Shown here piece by piece: positions 23,401-33,560 of a stretch of DNA of 64,000 nucleotides. The stretch is from Cheilinus undulatus (Eukaryota; Chordata; Actinopteri; Labriformes; Labridae), in the NCBI RefSeq assembly GCF_018320785.1, contig NC_054873.1:21294196-21358195 (forward strand), read 5' to 3'. Positions within the stretch are counted from its first letter, which is position 1, and the number at the start of each line of letters is the position of its first letter. Position numbers and translations under genes: made by a program. The notes beneath the pieces are model-generated. The model saw only the letters and a list, made by a program, of their open reading frames with translations. It made no database searches and had not been told where the DNA came from.

Positions 23401-26400
23401 ATATTCTTCAACCATTGGCAATCCAATATCCCCACAGTCAGGGAACAAACTCTGTCCTCCAATATGACAAAGCTCTCCCCCACAGAGTGGGGTTTTAGAG
23501 ACTATCTCCAGAATTTGGGGGTGGAGAGGATTGAATGGCCTGCTAGAAGCCACTTGTGGGATCAGCTTGGGTGTGCCAGAGTGACCAACACAACCACACT
23601 GGCTGACTTGCAATAAAAGGCTGGTTGAAGAATGGGATGCCATTCCACAGCTGTGTGTGACCAGACTAGTAACCAGCATGAGGAAGTGCCAGGCTGTTGT
23701 GGCTGTGTATGGTTCTTCCACACACTACTGAGGTTACTGTTTGTTCAATGAATGCATTATCAAATTTTCCTCAGACTTCAATCATCCAATCCACCGAACA
23801 ACACCAAACAAGAGTCAAAGTCAGAATAAGCTGTTTGGCAATGACAAAGATTTGGCTAATTTCTCATGGGCACAACACATGAGAAATTACACAAATGTGG
23901 CACCATTAAAAAGAGAAATAAACAGGCTTTCCAACGGTGTAAAATCATTTCCAAGAGGCATTGTTGCAACAAAGAAAAATGTCTTAGTGACTCTCCATCA
24001 CAAACCTACGGAAGAGTATTAGGGCCACTGAAAAAAAAAAATTTGAGACGAATTTTTTTCTTTCACTTGTAAGAAAAAAGTCAGAATTCTGAGATTAAAG
24101 TCAGAATTCTGAGTTTAAAGTCAGAATTCTGAGATTAAAGTCAGAATTCTGAGAAAAAGTCAGAATTCTGACAGTATTCTGAAAAAAAAAATTTGAGTCT
24201 TTTTTTTCAATTGAAGAATAAAGTCAGAATTCTGACGTTTTTCTCAGAATTCTGACTTTAATCTCAGAATTCTGACTTTAATCTCAGAATTCTGACTTTA
24301 ATCTCACAAGTGAAAAAAAAAATTTCGTCTCAAATTTTTTTTTTCAGTGGCCCCAATACTCTTCCATACAAACCATCTTTATTTGTGTTCATGTCCATTA
24401 TCTGTGTCTTTACATTTAATGGAACTAGAAGTCCAACTTAGTTTTATATCTTAAATGTTATACATCTACTGATGCTAAATTTTGAGGAGGTTGTATTGAA
24501 CTTGTCACATGGAAGCTATATGACAGAGGAACCACCATGTCCAATCATCTGCAGCTGATATTTATGGTTTGAAATGTGTAGGAAGATGTGCGCTGGACAG
24601 CAACTTCAAAGAGATTCATCACTGCTGGGATTACTTAGTCTGACCTCAAGCGCCACACCGAATTATGACGGGACTTAAAGGAGATTTAAGTTCTCTTTAA
24701 AGTGGTTTAAAACAACGGCAAACAACTAGAGCTCATAAAGTGGAGTGCTAAGCTGTTATCATCATAATTGTTTGACATGAATGATAAACTTAAGATGATG
24801 TACAGAGAATCACTTATGGAGAATATGATTAAACTTTCATGTGTCATTAAATAGTAAGCTCTTAATGTGAGTTGTAAGAAGCCATTATACAGACATGCAG
24901 CAATAAATCATGCTTTTTCAAAGATGATAATGCAGCTCTTTGATTTTAAAGGATAAACCACTATCTCTTTTATCTCAGGCTCTGTATCAGGGCTCTTCTT
25001 CTAACTCTGCTATCAACAAGCTCCTCTATTTCAGCGTCCCACAGTCAATGACCTCGAGTATTTCCTCACATCTGTGCATCTACACTCACACAAAGATCAG
25101 GAGACCCGCCGTCATCAGCACAGTGATGCCTCAGTGCAAACAACAACTCTCACTAAAGACAGAGCCAACTAAAGAGGCTCACTTCCTCCTCTCTGGGCAG
25201 AAACACTCCCAGATCTGTTAGAAAGATTTAATCCCACTGGGCAACAGATGCTTCTTCAATGTGAAGACAACATACAGTATATAGTACATGAATAAAGGTT
25301 TGCAATTAAAGCGTTTCATTGACTGAGGTGATTTTTTTTGTTGTTGTTCCTGGCTTCCTAATTCATTAGTATAAAATCTCAGTTGGTTCTGTAAAGCTTT
25401 TATGTATGAAATGTATGAAAATTTGCTTTCTTATGACGCAACTTAAAACCAAAGAGACTGTGTTAAAGCATATTCCATGTATAAAGGGTAGCTATAATAA
25501 GCTTAAGCTTTAACTTACACTTTTTTGACTGGCTTAATTCCTTAAAGTATTTTGTTTTTAGCTTGAATAATCAGTTTTTTTCGGTTTATGGGGACTGATT
25601 TTCAATGCTAATCACATATATTTCAACTACTACCTTTGATTACAAATTTTAGGATTTGAAGGCTGCAACTTGTGCTCAAGAACATGCTAATATCCCACAA
25701 AAGGCATCTCTGCCAACTTCTATGGAGGGTGAAAAAAATGGAAAAACATGTTAAATTAATGCAGCATATGCTTCTGATTTGTTAAAAGCAGCAGAAAATG
25801 GAGCAGTCAGCACACATAAATGTACTTCAAAGGGTCTTTAACCATGAGCAGCGGCACTTACAGACCACGAAGAACTTATTTCAGCACTAAGCCATCATCC
25901 ACTTTGAGGACAGGGGACTCTAAATCTTGTAGCTTTGTGTTTGTTGTGGTATTTTCACTGCCACTGCCAAGAATTAAAGGCCCTAAAAGAAGATATCTGT
26001 GCACTGACTGTTCAGTTTCTTTGCCATATTTTTTGTCTTGCACCTGACGAGATTTGTGTCGTTTGGAGTGTGCTCCTTTCCCCATGTCAATAATTAGCAG
26101 AAGAAGCCCTTGTTGTGGTATAGTGCCTATAAAAAGCATTCAGCCCCCTACGATGTTTTACACTTTTAATGGTTTTGTAAATCAATCATGGTATGAAATT
26201 TTTTTTGAAAAAAATTTTTGGAATGGGGATCACCTGAGTGCAGTGAATGTGTAAAGACACCTGAGTCTAATAGTTCCAGTCTCATTAATCAGTATTTATG
26301 GCTACCATTACACCATGAGGACAAAAGAACACTCCAAACAGCTCAGAGAAAATGCTATGGAAAAGTATAAGTCAGGATGGATGAATTTTTTTAAGGTACT

Positions 26401-29400
26401 GAGCCTCTGATTTAGCATCAGTTAAATCTATCATCGGGAAATAGAAGGAATATGGCACATGTGTAAATCTGTCCAGATCAGGCCATCCTCACAAACTGAG
26501 TGACCATGCAAGAAGAAGACCAGTGAGAGAGGCCACCAAGACACCTGTGAGCACTCTGAAGGAGTTATGAGCCTCAGCAGCTGAGATAGTAATGACTGTA
26601 TAGAACACCTGTTACCCAGGGTCTTCATCAGTCAAAGCTTAATGAGAAAGAGGCAAAGAGGAAGCCACTGTTGAAGAAAACTCATATTAAATCTTGATTT
26701 TGGTCTGATGAGATCAAAATGGTGCTTTTTGGCCAGCAGATAAGATGCTATGTTTGTCAGACACCAAACACTGCAAATCACCATAAACACACCATGCCCA
26801 CTGTGAAGCACGGTGGTGGCAGCATCATGCCGTGGGGATGCCTCTCAGCAGTCGGCCCTGGAAGGCTCGTCAAGGCTGAGGGTAAAATGAATGATGGAGA
26901 TGTCTTGGGAGAAGATTTATTTTCCAGCAAGACAATAAGCTGAAGCATACAGCGAAAGCTACACGGTTTAAAGACAACAAGGTGAATGGCCTAGAGTGAC
27001 TGAATCAATGCTCAGACCTCAATCCAACCAAAAATTTGTGGCTGGACTTGAAGAGGACTGTTCATGCCTGATGCCTGAGTAACCTGACGGCACTTGAGTA
27101 GTTTTATAAAGGGGAAGAATGGAGTTAAATTGCAGAGTCCAGATGTGCAAGCTTCATTGAGACCTATCCACACAGACTCAGTGCTGGACTGCAGCCAGAT
27201 GTGCAGCTATTAAATACTGACTTGAGGGGAGTGAATATTTATGCAATTATCTTTTTTACATTACATATTTTTATTTAATTGACATTTTCATTGTAGAAAT
27301 CCGTTTGCACCTTGACATTTCAGAGGGTTTATTCATAAAAAAAAACATTGACCATGACTAAACTGTAAAATCAATAAAACATGGGAATTAATACTTTTGA
27401 TAGGCACTATAGCATTTTTTAAATGCTGGCGTAGTCTCAATATTTTCAAGCCTGTCTGTTTTTTCTTGAGCACTGACCCAGTTAAATACTTCTGGCTATA
27501 GCACTTTCTATTGGTTTGAATTACTGGTAAAAACAAGATGATATAGATCCTTCAGTGTCTTGAAATTAATTTAAACCTCACTTAAAGCTCACAAGGATTT
27601 AGCTTTTTCCATATTCCTGTAATTCTCACTGGAGATTTTGGGCCCCATTGGCTTATGTGTCCTTGTGGACTTAGATTCTTTTTCTTTTTTTGGCCTGGTT
27701 TTCTTTCTTTACAGCCTTCTTAAGGTTCAAGATCATATCCCCAGTCTCTCACCTTCCATCCTGCCCTTTGTGCACAATTTTCTGAAATTCTAGAGCTCCT
27801 TGAAAAAAAATGATTCATGAAGTTAAAAAACTGAAAAAGTCAAATCCCCACAGTTTGAAAAAGGTGTGTTTATTTTTGTATTGCCTTTCTTTACTATGTT
27901 ATTCTCTCAAAGCAATGACATCAATATTCATTTAAAACAGGAGGTCTTTATTTATCCTACTGAGGGAAACATGATATAATTGCTATTTCCTGCCTTGGTG
28001 AGAGTCAATATACCTTCAATACCATTGATTTCAAGCAGCTTTGTCCCACACAGCACACAAAAGAATTGATATCAAACTTAAATTAAAATATGCTGCTTAT
28101 CAGGCCAGATTTCATCATCTTTCTCAAATTTAGGAGGAAAATGTTAAAATAGTTGTGATCATGAGTCAGTAGTAAATAATCTTTGAATAATGCAAACTCA
28201 AAGTTGGTCCAGAAACACAAGTCAAGGCCTCCCTATCTTTTATTGTGTCATCACCATCCTGAGGTTTCTCTGTACCTTGCTGTTTCCATGTGAAGCTAGT
28301 TCTCCGATACTCTGCCTGAACTTTTCCTGCAGCGTCTCAGCCAGCTGGCACAACAGGAAGCCGTTGTCCAAGCGATCCATGAAGCTCTCTGCTGTGATTT
28401 CCAGACCTTGACAGGGGACACATAAAAAGTAAAGCTATAAATCCAAAGTAAAAATGTTCATTTTTGAACATATATACAGTATAGGGATATAAAATTTAAT
28501 TTCCAGATGCAATGTTATTGACTCTTGGAGTCTGCTTGGCTGATTGAGCTTGGCTTTGAGCTGCTGGGTTAAGCAGCGCTGCAGGGTCCAAATGTTCAAA
28601 TATTACGACATGACTTGAGGGAAACTTAAGGGGAATTTCTGGGAAGTGTACCATAGGTTGGTAAAGACAGGGTAGCATTAAAAGGGAGCGTCAGACTGTG
28701 CACAGTAAAGCCTCATTATGCTGCACGGTTGCAGAAATAGATTAGTGATCAACATGTGGTGTCCAGTTGACTGACTTCCAGACGACCATTCCTTCTCAGT
28801 TAGATCATTGTGAAATAGGAGGTGGTGGCGGGGAGGGGGGTCTGTGGAAAGAACCCAGGGAGATTTTTTAAAATCCCCTCTCTGCATCGGATTGGAGGAG
28901 GGGTCTGTGTTAAATGAGTTCCAAATGTTGTAATTGAGCCCAGAAAAGAGAGATTGAAATCTTGAGAAACAAGTAAGCTCCCGTCATATACACTCAAACT
29001 CTTCCTCGCTCCAGGAGGACTTAGACTTCCCCAGGGCTCTAAAAGAAAGAACTAAACTCTTATATTCAGTCCTATAAATTGCCTACAACAACAACAACAA
29101 CATGACTCATCCGCACAACCATACCACTCCCACTCGATCATCGATACACAGCACCACTCCTCCCACCTGGATGTGTAAGCATGTCAGTGCCTTCTTCATT
29201 TGAACACACACAATATGACTTAAACCAACAAACTGTCCGATATTGTGTATTTACTGGGAACACACTGAAGCTGCTGAAAAACCGTGGTCCAAAGTTTTAT
29301 TTGTCCTTGATCCTGCAGAAAAGCAGACAGAAGCTCTCCGGATCAGCTGGTAGTGGTACAAACACACAGTCCAGTCCTTTATAGTTGTTAACACAGGCAG

Positions 29401-31136
29401 ACAACAGTTTCAGAAGTTTAACTGACTTACAAAAGATTAGAGAAATCATTGTTGGCCAAAGGAATTAACATAGAGTAACTAAGAGCAGTATCAGCTATAC
29501 TGAATGCAGTTATGCACAGTTCAGAAGCAAGTTCAGGTGAACAAACTGAGCAGATTAGTTTCCTTTTAAAGACTTAACAAAACATGTGGATAAAATACTT
29601 GTTAACAGGCATTTTGCCTCGTATAATCCAGGGAACAATTACTTGATTATGAAATTAAAACCTAATCTGCCTGAGGAATCTGAAGAATCTGTGTTTTGCT
29701 CACAAAAGCTTGATTGTCACTGGCTCCAAAGCTATAGAAAAAAAGCTGATTGGGAGCTTAATCAGGAATCAATCCAAATGTATTTAACTTGTTTACTATA
29801 AATAACTGTTTGAGTTATTGAATCTACTTCTGAATCTCCCCCATGATTAAATAAACAACAAGAAGTCCAAGACATATTTCCCAAAGGAGAAGCCTGATCT
29901 ATCTTATCATATGGTATGATTTGATATGGTACTCTATGGTACGGTACAGTAGAGTGTGGTACAGCATGACACAGCATGGCTTGGTATTGTATGGTATGGT
30001 ATGGTATGGTTTGGTATTGTATAATATGGCTTGGTATGGTAAGGTATGGTATGGAGTTATAAGGCACGGTATTGGACGGTAGATGCTATATGGTAACTTT
30101 TGTGCTTGTCATGTCCTGTTGTATTGCCTATTGTCATACTGTATTGTATCACATTCCATCACATGGATTTGCATCACATCCACCAGATTTGAAAGTTTAT
30201 CTGGGGCTTCTATTTCATGAAATAAATACGATAAATCAAATCAATATAAAATCTTATCATACTGAACCAAATCTATATTTGTAAACCAAAATCTTTGCAT
30301 ACATGGATCTATTTAAATTTAGGTCTCCAATTTTAATTGGATCTTCAGAGTGCATCATAAATTTGTTTAGTTATTACACAGTAAAATATGAGCGCTGCAT
30401 AGGCTCATGTATTATGCAATAGCAACCTTACGCAGAGCTCCCGCTGGTTTTCCCTCTGCTGCTCAGTCTCCACCACCGAGTGTGCATTATTTGAGGGACC
30501 CTTAATGACACCCATTATTCACTTACGGTAAGCCTATGGCAGTGCGTGACCAATGACTCTGGGACACGAGGACTTTAAAACAGATTGTAATGAGGTTCAG
30601 ATTGATCCCAGCACAATGCACAGGTGTTTACATCAGCAATACCTGTTCAATTAATATTAGAGAAAAGCTAAGCTCTTTCTGCGACAAAGTTTTGAATGAA
30701 TCAGCAGCACCTCGCATTTGTGAGCCAAGTTTATTATATTTGTGGGAAGTCATTCATATACCACAAATCAAGGTGTTTTAATTCAGTAATATGAAATACA
30801 GGAATGAGAAACCTATGTAGTAAAAGTTATTACTTAACTGCATCAAATACAAAGAGATGAAAATCTACACTTTTGTATCAACATAGTATCATATCAACAT
30901 ACAAGGTATTCTAATTGGAAATGGATTGATTGAGAAAATATATAGATTAGCAAAGACACCAATTTGCAGTCATATGATTCATGTTGCTCACCAAGAATAT
31001 TGTTGAGCCACAGGGCGAGGTCCTCTTTCATAGGCAGCAGGCTGGCTTCATGTCTGCTGGATAGCCACTGCTGATACTGCTGCATGTCAGTGAGGCCAGG
31101 CCCGCTGGGCTGTTTGGGGCTCAGGGAGCTGCACAT
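9500..31136 (-). CDS. gas2: Growth arrest-specific protein 2 (7 coding exons, 333 aa)
   Basis: GAS2 is a cytoplasmic linker that binds actin through a calponin-homology (CH) domain and microtubules through a GAR domain; it is tied to growth arrest and apoptosis. Coding exons, in order: 31136-30992, 28406-28276, 21788-21647, 17533-17470, 17350-17152, 17067-16960, 9712-9500. All joins are in frame with GT-AG sites and total 1002 nt including stop. The protein starts [17 protein letters not shown] (human begins MCTALSPKVRSGPGLSD). The CH domain spans roughly residues 34-160, with [26 protein letters not shown] and [13 protein letters not shown] Pro/Ser-rich linker follows (about 180-205). The GAR domain spans roughly 215-295, with [25 protein letters not shown] and [12 protein letters not shown]. 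Human GAS2 is 313 aa; the extra length is mostly in the linker. The mammalian caspase motif SRVD reads SRVE here (Glu300). A teleost paralogue letter cannot be assigned. Confidence 0.95.
10058..11540 (+). mobile_element. GTGGCAAAA-array element, copy 1
   Basis: Starts with a unique head (CTGCCCATAAGAGGGGATAA, then GTCTGCAAAATCACGGTCCA). It continues as a degenerate array of units like AAAGTGGCAAAAATGGGTTA (10370-10590 and 11190-11400) and ends in a tail containing AATTCCAACATCAGAAACC and TGCTACTAATCC. The head and tail recur at 18.36/20.74 kb and, inverted, at 48.7/47.7 kb. A separate inverted-repeat element (about 10600-11192) splits the array. The transposon class is not known to me. Confidence 0.65.
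10600..11192 (-). mobile_element. Non-autonomous inverted-repeat element with helicase-like fragment, copy 1
   Basis: Its ends are CCTGACATGCCAGATGGATT and, inverted at the other side, CCTTGCAAAGCAGATGGATT. A second copy is at 39975-40455. On the minus strand, 11010-10890 encodes [18 protein letters not shown] followed by [12 protein letters not shown]. The LKEEQ word resembles motif 0 of RecQ-like helicases, just before where the Walker A motif would follow; the sequence then stops matching. TTAA adjoins the right end. It lies inside the GTGGCAAAA copy 1. Confidence 0.6.
11607..11660 (+). mobile_element. hAT-type terminus
   Basis: CAGTGCCTCCCAAAGTGGGC followed by C- and G-runs is the typical CAGTGGTTCCCAAAGTGGG end of a hAT family. 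The opposite end could not be located. The open frames at 11667-11891 just downstream have no recognisable domain. Confidence 0.45.
12173..12220. repeat. Degenerate AATG/AATA tetranucleotide tract
   Basis: Short imperfect run of AATG then AATA units in gas2 intron 6. Confidence 0.7.
14100..14900. repeat. GCTA-rich interspersed repeat with poly(A)/(AT)n
   Basis: Many copies of AGCTAA, TAGCTAC and GCTAAAGC occur, with local dyads such as AGCTCCAtcgataGTGGAGCT (14160-14180). A pure A-run followed by (AT)n lies at about 14407-14443. I read this as one or more degraded fish repeats; the family is not identified. Confidence 0.45.
15428..15478. repeat. AT-rich microsatellite (TATATG/ATACAC)
   Basis: Alternating TATATGTATATA and ACACATATAT words, imperfect, in gas2 intron 6. 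Confidence 0.7.
16738..16890 (+). mobile_element. Degraded tRNA-derived SINE
   Basis: Contains a B-box-like GGGTTTGATTCCT followed by the body words CTCTCACTACC, CCTGTCTCTCTT and GCTGTCCTACC that recur in the other SINE copies, then an A-rich tail. The A-box is eroded. Confidence 0.5.
16960..17067 (-). CDS. gas2: gas2 coding exon 6 (GAR domain)
   Basis: A 108-nt exon of 36 codons encoding [20 protein letters not shown] and [16 protein letters not shown], in phase 0 at both ends. The cysteine pattern CRC...FC is the GAR-domain signature. Donor GTGAGC. Confidence 0.95.
17152..17350 (-). CDS. gas2: gas2 coding exon 5 (Pro/Ser-rich linker)
   Basis: A 199-nt exon encoding [20 protein letters not shown], then a long Pro-Ser run, then [11 protein letters not shown]. 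The Pro-Ser run is longer than in mammals and accounts for most of the larger protein. Flanked by very short introns of 119 bp (5') and 84 bp (3'). Confidence 0.92.
17470..17533 (-). CDS. gas2: gas2 coding exon 4 (end of CH domain)
   Basis: A 64-nt exon encoding [20 protein letters not shown], completing Val140 at its start and beginning Arg161 at its end. Acceptor CTCCTGTAG, donor GTATGA. It matches the mammalian segment closely. Confidence 0.95.
19303..19487 (+). mobile_element. tRNA-derived SINE, best copy
   Basis: Starts GGGGCGCACCAGTAGTCGAG with an A-box GTCGAGTGGTTGAGG and a B-box GGTTCAAGTCC at 19358-19368. The spacing and A-box resemble a Ser/Leu-type tRNA. The body is ATGTCTCTCCCCGCTCTC...CTGTCCTCCTCTATC, ending AATAAAAATCTTTAAAAA. 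It is inserted in the GTGGCAAAA array. It is not a functional tRNA: no acceptor stem closes. Confidence 0.8.
19977..20619 (-). mobile_element. Probable solo LTR, nested in GTGGCAAAA copy 2
   Basis: A 643-bp insertion that interrupts the array. Its ends are TGTTATGC and CCGTAACA, i.e. TG...CA with an inverted TGTTAYG terminus. The 5-bp flanks AAGAG (19972-19976) and AAGGG (20620-20624) match at four of five positions. On the minus strand an AATAAA lies about 110-120 bp before the end, as expected for an LTR. No internal gag/pol sequence is present, so it looks like a recombined solo LTR. The family is not assigned. Confidence 0.6.
21647..21788 (-). CDS. gas2: gas2 coding exon 3 (CH domain core)
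   Basis: A 142-nt exon encoding [20 protein letters not shown] followed by [20 protein letters not shown] and LFESEDL. It is almost identical in pattern to human GAS2. Acceptor GTGGCAG, donor GTGAGT; leaves in phase 1. Confidence 0.95.
22857..22925 (+). mobile_element. hAT-type terminus
   Basis: CAGTGGTTCCCAGCCTTTTT is a canonical end of a hAT family, followed closely by the SINE at 22953. The other end was not found. Confidence 0.5.
22953..23138 (+). mobile_element. tRNA-derived SINE
   Basis: Same family as the copy at 19303: GGTGGCCTAGTGGTTTAAGG A-box region, CATGTACACGGTCGACCC, degraded B-box GGATACGAATTC, body CTCTCCCCAGCTCTCTC...CTGTCCACTGTACTCTG, tail AACATAAAAATCTTTTTT. Confidence 0.75.
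23360..23735 (+). pseudogene. Tc1-like transposase 3' fragment
   Basis: Reading through frame breaks gives words of a Tc1-like transposase C-terminus: [24 protein letters not shown], then [11 protein letters not shown]-like sequence, [15 protein letters not shown] and a stop near 23733. The N-terminal DNA-binding part is absent and the DE catalytic region is incomplete. It directly precedes the 356-bp palindrome. Confidence 0.7.
24010..24365. mobile_element. 356-bp foldback palindrome built from TCAGAATTCTGA units
   Basis: The left arm starts GGAAGAGTATTAGGGCCACT and the right arm ends AGTGGCCCCAATACTCTTCC. Inside, both arms carry an A-run, TTTGAGACGAA, a CACTTGTRAG word and then several units like TTAAAGTCAGAATTCTGAGA, inverted about a centre near 24190. 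Each unit contains the self-complementary TCAGAATTCTGA. No coding capacity. It is a MITE/foldback type whose transposase source is not known. Confidence 0.8.
26123..27409 (+). mobile_element. Near-complete Tc1-like transposon, inactive
   Basis: Inverted ends TAGTGCCTATAAAAAGCATT and ATACTTTTGATAGGCACTA are flanked by TA on both sides (26121-26122, 27410-27411), the Tc1/mariner signature. The 1287-bp length is usual. The interior encodes a broken transposase on the + strand: [12 protein letters not shown], then [18 protein letters not shown] and [11 protein letters not shown] (26719-26943). A later [13 protein letters not shown]-like region is read in another frame. Frameshifts and stops preclude a functional protein. 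Confidence 0.85.
28276..28406 (-). CDS. gas2: gas2 coding exon 2 (CH domain)
   Basis: A 131-nt exon encoding [28 protein letters not shown] and [10 protein letters not shown]. It enters in phase 1, completing Gly49 with GT, and leaves in phase 0 before a GTACAG donor. The frame and the [14 protein letters not shown] words match the mammalian CH domain. Confidence 0.92.
28407..30991 (-). other. gas2: gas2 intron 1 (coding part, 2.6 kb)
   Basis: Apart from the TATGG array (29911-30081) no repeat or exon is recognised. The small open frames in it look random. Confidence 0.65.
29911..30081. repeat. Degenerate (TATGG)n / (TTGGTA)n pentanucleotide array
   Basis: About 170 bp of imperfect TATGG, TTGGTAT and related units; purest near 29980-30015. 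The 101-aa open frame on the minus strand here (Ile-Pro-Tyr-rich) is a by-product of the repeat. Confidence 0.85.
30992..31136 (-). CDS. gas2: gas2 coding exon 1
   Basis: Encodes residues 1-48 and the first base of codon 49. The start ATG at 31136 is set by identity to the MCxxLSPK family start. The donor is GTGAGC. On its 5' side the exon includes 17 nt of 5' UTR (31137-31153), then a good acceptor CACTCCTTCAG, so transcription must begin in an upstream non-coding exon. Confidence 0.93.
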
Positions 31137-32499
31137 GGTTCCCTACTGATGGTCTGAAGGAGTGGGGGAGGGAGATAAGTTACACAAAGATGACAAAGAT
31201 GATGCCCTAAAGTACAGATTCAAGAAATCAGTTTTAAATGTACATGAGAATTAAAATATTGAACATGTGTATATACACTGATATCTTTCTTAATTTCCCC
31301 GGACACATGAATTGCCTTCATGATCAATCAGTTATCTATCATTGATTGAATATCAATAGGGACAATGTATCTCCTCCTACGCCTTTCTTACTCGCAAATC
31401 ATTTAACTGAAAGGGCTAACACTAGCAAACACCGGTATCATGGTAGAGGATGGCTGTGACCCTGTACACTGGTGATTTTCAACTGAATGCGATGTTGAAA
31501 ACAGTAAGAGTATTCATAAATGCCTCTTTGTAAGGACTGATGAGCATATTTTGACATCTGGAGCTCAGGCCAAATGTTCCCAAATGAAAGAAAAGGATGA
31601 AAGAAAAAGAAGATCTGAAAACTTTTGTCCTCTTGACTAAATCCTGGTTTGGTTTTCAGTCCACCTGATGACATGAGACACTGACAGAACAGTTCCTCTC
31701 CGCCCTTTTCCCCGACAAGAGACACTTTTACACCAGCCAGACTTACACAGAAGGGCCTCTATTCAACAAACAGCAGACGGGAACAAAGAGCCCCTTCAGA
31801 TTACCCCGCTCTCTATGATACAGTCCATCATACAGGTTGAATCAATCCAGTCCAGTCCACACTGCAGCAGACCTTATGTTTTTGCATGACATCAATATTC
31901 AGAGAAATAGTCAACAGTTACTTATAAGACGGTTCTCACAGCCGTTTTCAATACTGTGTCAGCCAAGAGTTCTCTGAATGAGCTTTAATGAGACAGTCTT
32001 TCAGTGCAGTGTCACTCCATTAATGGATCTGCTGCTGAAACAAGTGAGTAATTGACGAAACAACTGGAGGCCAGATGTAAGACACAAGCAGAGTGACAAC
32101 ACACATCAACAGCCAATATCTGCAGCCATAAAAAGAAGTGCCTGCAATCATACTTCTGCACACTCATATTTGAAGAGTATGATGCAGACAGAGTTACATT
32201 TCTACACTGTTTTATTTTTGTACATTCACATTCTATCTCTGCTTGTTCGTTAGTCCGTCTCCTCATTGGTAGATGACTGTCCACAAATGAGTCTGACTCC
32301 ACTTGAGGTAAGTGCCTGTTTTAGGGATCATTGTGGCCATCATCGTTCAAGCAATGCTTTAAGCTGCAATACTTAGATTGATTTTTCATTACGTGAACAC
32401 TCAGACTTTGTGGCTTCTTCATCTGACTCAATATACTTTCTAAGAAAGAACAAAAAGTAAGATTGTTTTATGACAGCTATGGTAACTCAAAAGGGACAC

Positions 32500-33560
32500 A
32501 CTTTACACAGACAAAAGTATTTTTCAACCTGACCATTACACCAACAAGGACTGTAATGATTCATGTTTTCAAACGCATGAACTTTATTATGGAGTTGGCA
32601 ACTCTTTTGTAGCTATTACAGTCTCAAGGATTTCCACAAGATTTTGGAGGGTTTTGGGGGAATTTGTGCCTATTCATTCAGTCGAGCATTTATGAGGCAA
32701 GGCACTGGTGTTGGATGAGAAGGCCTGGCTCGCAATCTCCATTCCAGTTCATCCAAACGGTGCCCGATGGGATTGAGGTCCAGACTCTGTAGGGGCCAGT
32801 CAAGTTCTTCCACACACAAATCATCAAACCATGTCTTTATAGTCCTTGCTTTGTGCACTGAGGCACAGCCATGTTGGAATATAAAAAGGCCTTCCCCAAA
32901 CTTTTGCTACAAAGTTGGAAGCACAGCATTGCCCAAAATGTCTTGGATTGCTGAAGCATTTAGACTGCTCTCTACTGGAGATAATAAGTCTATCACAGAC
33001 CCTGCAAAAAGGCCCCATACCTTTATCCCTCCTCCACCAAACTTCACAGTTGGCACAACAGTCAGGCAGGTAATGCTCTTGTGGAAGCTGCCAAACCCAG
33101 ACTCACCCACCTGACTGTCAAACAGAGAAGTGTGATTTGTCACTCCAAAGAACATGTTTCCACTGCTCTACAGTCCAGTGTCAGTGTGTTTTACACCACT
33201 CCATCTGACCCTTGCATGGATTTGGTGATGTAAAGCTAGCATGCAGCTGTTCAATCATGGAAACCAATTCCCTGAAGCTCTAATCATACAGTTTTTGTGT
33301 TTACATTATAATCAGTGGAAGTTCAGAACTCTTCAGCTATGGAATCAGAAAGTATTGGCAGCTTTTATGCAACCTGTGCTTCAGCAGTCATTGACCACTG
33401 TGATTTTTTGTGGTCTTCTGCATCGTGCTGGGTTGCTGTTGTTCCTAAATGCTTCCACTTTCCAATGATAGCACTTACAGTTGACGGTGGAATATCCATA
33501 AAATTTCACAAACTGTCTTATCTTAAGACGGTTCACTTTAGCTGAGCCAACTGAAATCTA
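32500..33560 (-). pseudogene. Tc1-like transposon relic with transposase fragments
   Basis: The minus-strand 3' end has GGTGTAATGGTCAGGTTG and a degraded ACAAAAGTATT terminus. Transposase fragments in several frames read VPTVKFGGGGIKVWGLFAG, AIQDILGNAVLPTL, HKARTIKTWFDDL and LDWPLQSLDLNPIGHRLDEL, in the correct order for a Tc1-like DDE protein. The 5' terminus near 33560 is unclear. Multiple frameshifts. Confidence 0.7.

Larger units (their letters stand above)
21789..28275 (-). other. gas2: gas2 intron 2 (6.5 kb)
   Basis: Contains a hAT-type end (22857), a SINE (22953), a Tc1-like 3' relic (23360-23735), a 356-bp palindrome (24010-24365) and a near-complete Tc1-like element (26123-27409). 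The stretches 21850-22850, 24370-26100 and 27420-28270 hold no recognised feature. Confidence 0.7.

Noticed and set aside
23377-23721. 114-aa open frame on -
   Set aside because: Antisense to the Tc1-like transposase fragment, which reads in the correct order on +.
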